Below are positions 1 through 9,507 of a stretch of 64,000 nt of DNA, one piece after another. The translations under genes and the position numbers were made by a program. Source of the DNA: Physcia stellaris (Eukaryota > Ascomycota > Lecanoromycetes > Caliciales > Physciaceae); assembly GCA_018902385.1 (NCBI GenBank), contig JABSSW010000050.1, forward strand, positions 248,001-312,000, written 5' to 3'. The notes beneath the pieces were generated by a model, which was not told where the DNA came from, ran no database searches, and saw nothing but the letters and a program-made list of their open reading frames with translations. Each line of letters begins with the position of its first letter. Within the stretch, counting starts at the first letter, position 1.

Positions 1-489
1 GAGACAGAGCTTGGCCAGTCTCCCCAGTGCTCCAGTATAGCCATCCTAAACATACGTGGGCCTCAAAGGCATCTTCTGGAAAACTTTCCTCTGCTTCTGC
101 TGCCGCCGAGAGCGGTTCTATTTGACGGGACAGGCTATGGTTTTTCTCGGAAATGGATGGTTGAGCGGAGCGCTGCGAAAGATTCAATGCAACTTGATAT
201 TCGGTTCTGGCCGTCAATGTGAGACCTTAATCCTTTTCTTTAGCAACAGCTAGTAGAATCCGCATTTCCTAGAGCACCCATTTGACGTACATCTCCTTCT
301 GGGTACATGCTTTTCAACCTTCCTCGCCAGTTCGGGCACTTCTGCCCATCTGCCATTGCAACGCGCGGTGTCAAGCAGGTCAAGATAGCGTCGAGCTTTG
401 TCGGGGTCTTTGTGCTGTACCTCCAATAAGTACGGTCTATGTAGGTTGTGAGAAGATGCTGTGCTATGGGAGGATTTGCTTACGCTCAT
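1..489 (-). CDS. YPP1/TTC7-like TPR protein, 5' part (runs off left edge)
   Basis: The first two exons of a gene read leftwards. Exon 1 is 489-291, the intron is 290-226 (donor GTACGT, acceptor ATTAAG) and exon 2 is 225-1, still open at the window edge. Exon 1 contains the block DKARRYLDLLDTARCNGRWA followed by VPELARKVEKH; the splice adds CLTLTART and exon 2 continues to CLGWLYWSTGETGQALS. I recognise this as the N-terminus of the fungal 'filamentation protein'/YPP1 family (TTC7 in animals). In yeast, YPP1 is a TPR partner of the plasma-membrane PI4-kinase Stt4. The ATG at 489 is chosen because the family motif follows soon after; an in-frame ATG at 690 is possible but would add untypical sequence. 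It is divergently transcribed from RIX1. Family assignment is from memory of the N-terminal motif; most of the protein is outside the window. Confidence 0.72.
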
Positions 490-723
490 TATTTTGCCCT
501 CAATGTTACGAAGCTTCAGGCAGGATAGGCTCCTAGACAGAGCAGCATCTTGAGCTTGTGAAAGTGAGTGTTGGTCGCCGAGGTCGCGTATCCGAAGGGG
601 CTTAGCGTGCCGTACCCCCATCCTAGTGTAAAATAAATTACAGTGCCGAAGAATTCCAGTCAGTTGCACGAAAGGATTTGAGATGTTCAAAGCTCAGCGT
701 TCGCCGGGTGAGAGTTCGAAGTT
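490..723. promoter_or_regulatory. Shared divergent promoter between YPP1-like gene and RIX1
   Basis: Only 234 bp separates the two start codons, so both promoters and both 5' leaders must lie here. I see no clear TATA box. The assignment follows from gene layout only. Confidence 0.45.
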
Positions 724-3156
724 ATGGGCTCTAAATCTGGGTCTGCAAGTTACGGTGGACTTCGAGTTGTAACTCAACGACTTTCGTCTACACCACACTG
801 GCAGCTACCTTGCATTGCTCCTATACTGGCAGGCACGATCGCTGAGAACGGCTCACTACTCTCAGTCCCAAGTAACAAAGCTAGCTCTGAACACAATGTT
901 CTCGTACACAAGTTGAAGACCCAGATCTCGACCTTGCTGCAGGACAAACGTCCTCAAGCCAGATGGCTTGCCGTGGTCCTCGTCAAAGCAGTCATCGAGG
1001 CAGGAGGCCATGAAGTCTTACAGAGCGCTGGACCTTGGGTCAGATCCATGATCACGATCTTGGGGAAGCCTGGTTCTCCATCGACGAAGAAGCTCTGTCT
1101 TACTACTTTGACGCGGATTTTCCTCCTCACTCATGGTCATCAGTCACTGGTGAGAGAGATCACAACCCCTGTGTTACCTGCATTCATCACCAGTTCTCTC
1201 AAAATTCTTTCCGCAAAACCCGATCAAAGTCTGTCGTTGGTTATTACGCAGACTTTGACCGAATTACTGCCACACCATCCCTCATCATTTCGTCCTTTCG
1301 TTGCCCAGGTCAGAGCGTGCATATCACCATTCATAGCTGCGACGCCCGCAAGTATAGGTCGAGAGCCTTCGGAGTATCAGGCAAGCACGTCTGAGGGTAT
1401 TTCAAACGCCTCAAGGCGATTGTATGTGCTGCTTAGCGCTTGCGCGCCGAAGAAGACCGAGAACGAAGAATGGGGCAAATCTATCAGACTCGTGGTTGAC
1501 ACTTTACATGCGACCGCTGATCGTATTTTCCGCTCCGTCGTAGAAGACAGTCGATCATCTTTCGACGCTCAGCAGAACCTAGCTCGATCATCCACGGAGA
1601 AGGTTCAAAGCGCCGGGGAAGATCTACTAGGCTTGCCAGCATGGTTCGGCATTGATGCGGGTATCGAGCGTGTTGAAGGGCTCTTGAAAACTTTGAAGGC
1701 TTTTGTTTGCACCGCTACCCAGTTTCAGGTAGCCGTGCCAGTGAGCGTCATCCTTAATGTTACGAATCGTTTCCTTTCTCTACTGGTACCCATCAATGTC
1801 CACCAGGACTCTGCCCGTATTAATCCTGAATTTGGACGCGATGAACGCGAGGCACTGCTCCTTGCACTCCCTAACATTCACATATTGACAATTGAAGTCC
1901 TCTCATGCATGACAAAACGTCTCGCCTTTGGCAGCGTTTCTGTGTATACGAGCACGCTGCAGCAATGTCTGTGGGTACTTGATGTCGACGGTGCAAATGC
2001 TTCTCTGCGGACGGCGGTGTATAGACATGTGAAGCTAATCCTAGGATTATTTGGACTTTCAGTGCCGCGGAGGCTCAAGGAAGCCCTGTCCGACTGTATC
2101 AATGCTTGCTGCGACGACCTCTTACCATCTCCAAGCATCAACAAGGGTGACCTGAATGCTAATTCAAATCCTTCGCATGATATTTCCCGGAACATTGAAC
2201 GTATTGATCCAAGACTATTCGCTGGTGAGCGGCGATTGAGTATGAGAGAGACACAAATGGCTGCAGAAGACTTGCTAACCTTGACGCATACTCATCTGAC
2301 TGAAGATTACCTCGGGCAGTCAGCACGATCTAATATAGATCGGACGGCTATCTTGGCGCAACGTGAGGGAATACTGTTAACGAGCCTTCTGTATCCGCCA
2401 ACTCAAGCTGCAGAAACCAATGGTGCAAGGAGCGTTCTACCATTCGCTGTAAGGGCGTTCCCAGAATCGAAGAGTGTGGAAGCTCTTATCAGACCGAGGG
2501 TGCCTATTATTCAAACCACACAGACTGTAATGGAGTCGCAGCTCAATGGCGGGACTGATACCGATATGCAGGAGGCTAGCTATGCGCAACTGTACAGCGG
2601 GCCTTTGAATATGGATAAAAGTCACCAGATCGAAAGAAGATCTTCTGTGGAGGACTCAATGCAATCCGAGAGACAGCCTCCTCCATCAAATGTTGGATCT
2701 TTTAGTGTTGAACCTGCTATGCCATCCGAGAGCAATACGCAGAGAACAGAAATATCCATGGTTGAGGTTCCAGAAACGCAACCAATGACTGTAACAACCA
2801 GCAACAAGCGAGACCGTGAAGCAGAAGCTGCAGAAATTGCTCCATCCCAGTATTCGGATGCTGGCCCCTCAGATCCCTCGACCCGCCCAGACAAGAATCC
2901 CTCCCCGAAACGGCCTCGCATTGACGAATTGGAAGTCCACGCTGCCGAAGGAGTTGATATATCAGAAAACAGCAAACAGTCAAATGCCGCCGAAGCCGCT
3001 CATGCTTCGTCGGTAGAACTGACATTGCCATTGCAAGCGCTAAAGCCAGTCCAACCACCTGAGAAAGACTCGGATAGTGATGACTCTTCCGTCCACATTG
3101 ATCCTACGCTTGACACGGAAGACGAAGAGGAAGAAGATGACGACGCCGGCGTCTGA
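724..3156 (+). CDS. RIX1: Pre-rRNA-processing protein RIX1 (IPI2/PELP1 family)
   Basis: An intronless gene of 810 residues. The N-terminal half matches the RIX1 family: LRVVTQRLSSTPHWQLP near residue 13, LVHKLKTQISTLLQDKRPQA near 60, ARWLAVVLVKAVIEAGGHEV near 80, then STKKLCLTTLTRIFLLTHGH and SLVREITTPVLPAFITS, a helical-repeat scaffold. The C-terminal third is low-complexity with a basic nuclear-localisation-like run (SPKRPR) and ends in a strongly acidic tail (TEDEEEEDDDAG), as in RIX1/PELP1 proteins. In yeast the Rix1-Ipi1-Ipi3 complex acts in the nucleolus and nucleoplasm in ITS2 processing and late pre-60S maturation with Mdn1. Length fits the filamentous-fungal orthologues. The ATG at 724 lies just before the first conserved block; no better upstream start is seen. 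Base use is ordinary. A conserved housekeeping gene. Confidence 0.9.
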   Translation: MGSKSGSASYGGLRVVTQRLSSTPHWQLPCIAPILAGTIAENGSLLSVPSNKASSEHNVLVHKLKTQISTLLQDKRPQARWLAVVLVKAVIEAGGHEVLQSAGPWVRSMITILGKPGSPSTKKLCLTTLTRIFLLTHGHQSLVREITTPVLPAFITSSLKILSAKPDQSLSLVITQTLTELLPHHPSSFRPFVAQVRACISPFIAATPASIGREPSEYQASTSEGISNASRRLYVLLSACAPKKTENEEWGKSIRLVVDTLHATADRIFRSVVEDSRSSFDAQQNLARSSTEKVQSAGEDLLGLPAWFGIDAGIERVEGLLKTLKAFVCTATQFQVAVPVSVILNVTNRFLSLLVPINVHQDSARINPEFGRDEREALLLALPNIHILTIEVLSCMTKRLAFGSVSVYTSTLQQCLWVLDVDGANASLRTAVYRHVKLILGLFGLSVPRRLKEALSDCINACCDDLLPSPSINKGDLNANSNPSHDISRNIERIDPRLFAGERRLSMRETQMAAEDLLTLTHTHLTEDYLGQSARSNIDRTAILAQREGILLTSLLYPPTQAAETNGARSVLPFAVRAFPESKSVEALIRPRVPIIQTTQTVMESQLNGGTDTDMQEASYAQLYSGPLNMDKSHQIERRSSVEDSMQSERQPPPSNVGSFSVEPAMPSESNTQRTEISMVEVPETQPMTVTTSNKRDREAEAAEIAPSQYSDAGPSDPSTRPDKNPSPKRPRIDELEVHAAEGVDISENSKQSNAAEAAHASSVELTLPLQALKPVQPPEKDSDSDDSSVHIDPTLDTEDEEEEDDDAGV

Positions 3157-4900
3157 AATTAACATTGACAGCATATATTCATAGGATCATAGCTCTCGCT
3201 TGGATGTAAGAGCGCTGGATTGAGATAAAGTGCTCATCCGAGATGTGGCATGTTCGTCATATCAACCCACCAATACATGGCTCTGGATCTCCTCAATACT
3301 TCGAACATCTTCGCAGCAATTGTTGTTTTCATTTTCACACGCCATTGATCTGCGAGGGTATCTTTCAGAGATATCCGGAAGAACACTCATCATGCAGTAG
3401 TTGCGACAATGGTCTGCACTATCTCTCCGACTGCTACTTTTCAATTATCTATATTACCTATTGTGTAACGGCTGTACTGGAAGCTCAGGACGGATGACAG
3501 AAGAATCAGCCCACAATACTGGCTCGCATCAAGCCTGTACGCACTTGGACCTCTCGTGCTGTCAAGATGAGGTTCAGCGTCTCCCAACACACCACGTCTA
3601 TTGATATCTGGAGGCGAGCAATACCTAAGGGAGCCATACCGGTACTCAAGCTTCGATGGTCGTTTCGTGGTCCCTGTAGAGCCAGATTCAGCGAGAAGAA
3701 CGTTTCATATCAGGATGAATGGCACGCAAGCTCATCGCCTTCCCTCGCGGAACTTGTCATAATGTGTCATATCTAGTGGCAAGGGAGGTGTCACGTATAT
3801 GATGAACAGACGCAGCGCCGGCATTAGACTACAATTCTACCACAGTCCTAAAGTTCAATGCAAAGCCTCACTCGACATCCGCAACGAGTCTCTGGGAACT
3901 GTGAGACCACACTTCTACTGGACTCGCGGTTCAGGTACTTTCCCACCAACCAAGGCTCAAACTTTCCACCAAGACCGCACCCCCAAAGCCAAATGATGTA
4001 AAGCTTCCCCTAGCATTCAGCGCTGATACTAGTCCACATTCTAATGCTTTGTGGCTGTCCAGGCGAGGCATGAGAACCGATCACGTTGGCAAGTGATTTG
4101 GGAGGCTGCAGTGGCCGCTGCTGCGGTGCGCATTAAGCAAAGGCCATTGCGTAAAATTACAGGGCTCGATAGGAACCACACTGTATAGATCCTGGTTCGG
4201 GCTCTCTGACCATGAAACGGTGCTTGACGGATCTATTGCACATCAGCGATGGCCCTGGAAACGGGTAGCGAGTTCATGAGACATCATCATCTGCCCTATA
4301 GATGCCGCTCACACTGTTCGCTCCTTAGTCGAAAATACAAGATAGATGAGAAGTGCATGAGGAGCATCAAATGCAAGATCATCTCGCTCCTTCTACCGTG
4401 GATTGATCCCGGAAATAACTGTTCTGGTAAATGCCAAAGGCGGAAACTCACTCACCGTCACACAATCTGCGTTAGATTGTCTGGAATAAATGCGTACCGC
4501 TTGGAAACTCAGGATCTTGAAGGGTGCTGCGATATCTACTTGCCCGCCTCGCAATGTTCCTATGCTTACAAATCAAACATTAAAGGAGTAGGTATGGATT
4601 GAGTCTAAGCCGCAGACTTGGATGCTTATGTTCTTAATTGTAGGGCACCAGTGGCCGTTCTGTGAGTAGGCATACTTCTTCGTCTCTAATCTCACGTAGT
4701 CGTTCAAATTTTATGGATTTCTATAACATTCGCTGTTGATATTTTGAATCAACGCAGTTGATTGTATTGTTATGCATTATAAAACTTTTCAATTTTCATT
4801 CTCCTCGTATCTATTGCATTAACATCAATAATTTCATAAGCCGAGGACCTTGCCTTGGATAAGTGTGCTCGATCCCCCACAACGTCAAACCGTGACCTCA
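3157..4900. other. Intergenic, no supportable gene
   Basis: Only short overlapping reading frames in all phases, none with recognisable protein character or a convincing splice chain. The last part (about 4700-4850) is AT-rich and lies downstream of both convergent flanking genes, RIX1 and the SRPBCC gene. Confidence 0.6.
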
Positions 4901-5589
4901 CTAACCTCCACCACAGCCCTTCCCCGTAGTGGCATTCAAAAGCTCGTTCAACCGTTCACTCTCCCTCTTCAAATCCCTCGCCGTATCCTCGAACCTCTGC
5001 TGCAAAATCGCCTGATACATCTCCTTAACCACACTCGCATACGGCCCCCCTGATTCTCCCACGTCCGGTACCCACTCGTCTCATTCCCAAAATCCACAAC
5101 CTCACTGAAGCGCTCCGTGACCAATTGCCCCCGCGTCGCCGGGTTGACGTCCCCCCACGCGGCCCTATACACCTGACTCAGGTTTCCCCAGAAACTGCCA
5201 TCGCTCTCGAGTAGGGCGCACGGCACGTAGGTTGTGGGGTGCTCCGGCGTGGAGATATCGTTCACGTGTTCGAAGGATGGGGTCGTGTTGCGGGGATGCG
5301 CGGGGTCGAGGACGACGGTGTAGGTGAAGTCGTCCCCCAGGGATAGCAGGCCTGTGGAGGAGGCATTGGCGACGGGACTGCTGTTGGTAGAGGCGGTGAT
5401 CACAGCGGCGGGGGTGAATGTGTTCCAGTCTGGGTACGCGGTTGTGTTGCGGATGGTGTTGAAGACGAGGGAGGCGGGGGCGTTGATGGTGGTGATTGCG
5501 GAGACTGTGAATGTGGTTGAGTTGCGCGGGACGAGGATTGTGGTTAGGCCTGTTGGTGGGGGCCAGTGGGCGAAGGTGGGGAATGACAT
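4901..5589 (-). CDS. SRPBCC/polyketide-cyclase-like protein, apparent one-base frameshift
   Basis: Starts at 5589 with a helix-grip style N-terminus: the block ITTINAPASLVFNTIRNTTA followed by YPDWNTFTPAA is typical of fungal SRPBCC (polyketide cyclase/START-like) proteins, small single-domain hydrophobic-ligand binders of mostly unknown role. The frame runs normally to GYRTWENQGG near 5050 and then, without a change, ends at 4969 in an arginine-rich tail unlike the family. In the next phase, directly after a GGGGGGCC run at about 5044-5051, the sequence reads PYASVVKEMYQAILQQRFED and ARDLKRESERLNELL to a stop at 4901, which is what the family C-terminal helix looks like. So either one base is missing in a homopolymer (sequencing or assembly error) or the gene is newly inactivated. 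No intron with proper sites explains the shift. Family call good, substrate unknown. Confidence 0.7.
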
Positions 5590-7072
5590 TGGGGCTGTTC
5601 GGCAGAGCTGGATCTGGAGTTCAGGTGGGTGCTAATGGGGAGCTGGTGTTTTGGAAGTGGTGCCTGTATGCTTCAACCTTCGGCACGTCGTTCGGATTTG
5701 GGCGAGTCCGGACGAGAGAAAGGGAGATGTCCAAGGTTTATAGCCATTCCTTTCCACAGATCCTACGCACGTAATAATAATGTTTCCCATCGTGCCCGCC
5801 CGACGGATTCCTCCCCCGCTTCACTCGGTGAAAGACCTGCAAGTCTCCGAATTCCTTCGTTCCATGAAGATCTGCTACTCCAGATGCAGATTGACGTCTG
5901 CCAAGCACCTTGTACCACGGCGCAACGGTACCTTGCGGCATGGCTATTTAAGGTAATGCTTGCGATCGCGGGTGTGGCGCTCTTTGAAGCGCTTCCGAGA
6001 ATTCTGCAGCTGGATGATGATCAGGTAAATGAGTGGTAAGCGCTCTCGTCTCGTCGATAGCAAAGTTTGAGTTGGGCCAGTGAAGGTGAGAAGACGACCT
6101 TTGCGTCTCAACTGCATCCATTTGAGTTGAAATCCACCAACGGTTACGTTTGGCATTATGGCCGTCATAGGAGGCTCAACCATTTGAGAATGAGCTGTGG
6201 GAATCAGGGATGAGATCGATACAGCTTGTAAGCTTGAACGAGGGGGAGGAGTGCGGCTGGAGTGCTATCCATTTTAGGTCCAGCTCAATAAGATATGAGT
6301 ATTTTCCGAGAGGAGTTTGGTATCTGACCGTTCGATTGACGGCAGAGCTGAAGGCAGCGTCGCCCGGAAGAGAGGGTCGTGATGGTAGGCTCATTCTGTC
6401 TATGTTATTCGACGTCAAAATCACGGAAGGTCATGAAAGGGACCTAGCCTTTCTTCGAAAAGCCAAAGATAATTGTCTGGTTGCAGACCACGTAGTGGTC
6501 ATTGGAATTTGTAGACGTGGCTGCGATCGAATCTGGTGTTGAAAATGGCACGCGTGCATCGTACAAATAAATTCCTAATGGCGATTAGAAGGACTTCTTC
6601 GTTCAGATTATGCATGAAGGCTAAGCTGGCTAGTAGTCAGCTTCAAGAGGAGCGGATTCTTGGTGTCTGTGATGATGGTAACCTGGAATTGATCTCAAAG
6701 TGGAATGGAAAGGATTTATGGGTTGGAGACGCATCTGAACTAGGCTCTGATGTGAGGATCAATTTATGGCTCGAGAGAGTCCAACATAACGTGGACGGTT
6801 TCATAGCAAAGTAGTTTTATAGAAGCACAAAGGGCCTCGAATGGAAGAGAGTAGAGACTAAACTGAAATCACCAGATTGAAGGCCAAAAAGAACACTGGC
6901 TCATCTTATAGACAATGGAATCGAGAATAGAGAGAGCCTCAAGTCCTTAAACTTCCTGAGATGATTGATTGACTAGCGAACGCGAAAACGTATCGGCGAT
7001 CGAAGTTCGTTGATATCCATGATGCTGACATCGTGAACTTTTGTCTGGGTTCGTCTATATTCGTATAAGAAG
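5590..7072. other. Intergenic with unresolved coding-like fragments
   Basis: Several short open frames on the plus strand (5629-6024, 6171-6542, 6536-6814). A GTAAAT donor at 6025 and a CATAG acceptor at 6170 would join the first two in phase, giving a segment with SIRYEYFPRGVWYLTVRL, which looks protein-like. I could not extend this to a full gene or match it to a family. Treat it as a possible small uncharacterised gene or remnant. Confidence 0.25.
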
Positions 7073-7840
7073 TCAAGTTTTGTTGGTTGAAAACGAGTGT
7101 TCACTTTTTCTCTTGTGCAAACACTCGAGTCTCAAAACCTTTCCGCATTGTCCTCCACTGACATGACACGTGATATCATCCGTAACATCCCAAGCTGGAA
7201 CAGCACAGTTCTTCCAGATGCAATACGCATTCCCGTCCTGCAAACCTGCTTGAAAGAAATCGGTAACTTCGTCCTGCGTGTCTGCATACCCCTTATCATT
7301 CTTGCAAATCCCGTGATCGAGCAGACTAGTATCCTCACATGTCTTACCCGTCTTGAACAGGTCTGTAGGCCCACCGATGGTCACGGAGCCAGTCTGGCAC
7401 GTGACAGATAGGGAGTACCCGTCCACGAGAGATACATCTCCGTAGGCATCTCCAGAGAGCGGGAAGAAAATCTCTAGCTTCGTATTGCCACCACTGGGAT
7501 TAGCTTCGGTGCCAATGAACATGGCGCCACCAGCCGAGTCGTTCTCAGGAACACAAATCTTGCCGCCGGTGGAGCCGAAGGTACCGCTTGCAGTGCCCCA
7601 TGGACCGGCGTTGGCGTAGTACCAGTCAGGATTGTCGAATGTGAAGGTCATGCATTTCGTGGGGGCGGGGCCGGAGGGTTTCGGGGCAGTTGAGTTGATG
7701 GGAAAGATGGCGGTGCCGTTGTCGGTGTGGCTAATCGTAACTGTGCTACCTTCGGAGACTTCTGCTACAGGCAGTGCTAGAGCCGATTGGCTGCTGATCG
7801 CGGCAAGTAGCAAAACGGAGGTTTGTTGTGTGAGCTTCAT
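7073..7840 (-). CDS. Secreted thaumatin-like protein
   Basis: Starting at the ATG at 7840, the protein has 255 residues and opens with a classical signal peptide (MKLTQQTSVLLLAAISSQSA, cut near ALA-LP). An upstream in-frame ATG at 8023 would bury this signal and lies on the far side of the TATA box, so it is rejected. The mature part contains MTFTFDNPDWYYANAGPWGT, TASGTFGSTGGKICVPEND, GGAMFIGTEANPSGGNTKLE and a Cys-rich second half (CIWKNCAVPAWDVTDDITCH), resembling fungal secreted thaumatin-like/GH64-TLP-superfamily proteins. In that group many members bind or cut beta-1,3-glucan; here activity is not shown. The extreme C-terminus after SGGQCGK is atypical and may hide a short last intron. 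Single exon as drawn. Probably extracellular or cell-wall associated. Confidence 0.65.
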   Translation of the reverse strand: MKLTQQTSVLLLAAISSQSALALPVAEVSEGSTVTISHTDNGTAIFPINSTAPKPSGPAPTKCMTFTFDNPDWYYANAGPWGTASGTFGSTGGKICVPENDSAGGAMFIGTEANPSGGNTKLEIFFPLSGDAYGDVSLVDGYSLSVTCQTGSVTIGGPTDLFKTGKTCEDTSLLDHGICKNDKGYADTQDEVTDFFQAGLQDGNAYCIWKNCAVPAWDVTDDITCHVSGGQCGKVLRLECLHKRKSEHSFSTNKT

Positions 7841-7994
7841 AATCAAGGCTTTGGACGATAATTGAAAGAACTGGAGCGAGAGGTGCTTCAAGCGGTGTAG
7901 GAAGAGAAAGTCTGTAGATGTTGGTCGCGAGGGTAAAAGGGCTGATGTGCTTGATTGAGTGCTTGCTGTTAAAGGAAGAGGGAGAGTACCCTCC

Positions 7995-8002
7995 TTATAT
8001 AG
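7995..8002 (-). promoter_or_regulatory. TATA box of the thaumatin-like gene
   Basis: The minus strand reads CTATATAAGG at 8002-7993, about 155 nt upstream of the ATG at 7840, a usual distance for a fungal TATA box plus 5' leader. This supports the downstream start. Confidence 0.5.
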
Positions 8003-8023
8003 CTCTAGCAGACAGATAAGCAT

Positions 8024-9507
8024 GGCGCGGTATACGAAGCTGAGGAAGCTTCAGGGCGCGTACACCACCCCTTTACCCGACCACGCAATCATGGATTGTC
8101 TGCCTAGCTAAGCTGACGTCCGATACAAGAGCATGTCGCCGCTCAAAACATCAATGTCCGTTTGGTATGACTCTATCGACTCGACTCTCGGGCCAAGAAA
8201 GGATTATGGGGCTGTCTAGCTGCCACATGGTCAAGAAGCTCCTTCTGAGATCTTCACGTAATATTGAGTATGATGGCATGACACTACGCCGTCGTAATCA
8301 AGAGGCGTCCCTTACACATTCCCATTCGTGAAGAAATGGCCTGAAGCAGGTCTCTGAGACATCCTCATGTAAGACACAGCTCCTGTTGACATAGCAGGAT
8401 TCAAATCCATAGCTTTCATAACTAATAGGTCTTTGCGATGTGCTGTGAGAAAAGCTGACATGGAGGAATAACGACGGATTTCACTAAGTAGTGCATAGTC
8501 TGTCAGCATATCAGCACAGCCGAGGACATTGAGCTCCCGGGTAGAGTTCTTTGGTATCTGAGTACTTGCTTCATTGTCAGAGAAACATCGTCAGCTACCT
8601 GATACAAGGACCTACATTCCATAGAGAGCCAGCTTCAAGGACGTATTGCGAGGGCTTTCAATGAGTACATTCAGAACCAGATATCGAGTCTTTCAGTTCG
8701 TTTAATGAACCTAACCTGTGGTCCTGGATGCTAAGTAATGAGATTGAGATGACCTCGATCAAGCCATCCTGGGACGACTATCGTCTGCACAAGATCAAGC
8801 GAAGATCGAGCTCGCAGAGTGTTTCGCAGTTCGACGCGAACCCTCGTTTATGAGAGCCTCATCGAAGCTGTGCTATCGTACAAGCTACCAAACAGCGTCC
8901 AATACGGTCTTCAGCTCGCTTCTCGAACACCGAGGGATGCGTATTCGTTTGGAAGTAAGAGGATGAAGGAGCAGGGCCACTGCCTCATGAGGTCTCGGGA
9001 TCAACCAGCAAAAGAGAACACACATGGAAGATGAACTCTCGTTTGGAAATTGCCGTTGATCTGGGCCGTCGATCTGGGCAGTGATAGAGAACCCGCCCTC
9101 AAAAATAACGTCAGCTTATTTACTTTGTTGACTCAAGGGGTTTCGTCTCCTGAAGCTACATAAGACATGATACCTAACGGCCTTCAGTCCACTCGAAGTC
9201 CGTCATACTCGACAGGGATACGTATTTGAAAGGTCACCACCTCTAGGTTCTGTTCGGGTACCCTGGCATCCTTGAGCATTTGAATTGAGTGAGTATCTTG
9301 AATAAGATCGCGACATACCAGACAGCAATTACCCCTTCACTGTGCACTTAGTTAAATTTATTTATTGTTTTCTGAGGACGCCCCAGGCCATCCCCGGGGG
9401 GTCGAAGGGTCGGGGATTCACAAACCTTGCCCAACGAGGCTCGAGGTAAATAACCTGAGGCGCTCTGGTTCATGGCCGAATAATCGTTCGTACCTTAGTC
9501 GTTCATT
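8024..9507. other. Intergenic, nothing recognisable
   Basis: Unique-looking sequence of ordinary composition between two minus-strand genes. Only short frames (8312-8509 minus, 8819-9034 plus) without protein character. Confidence 0.55.
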
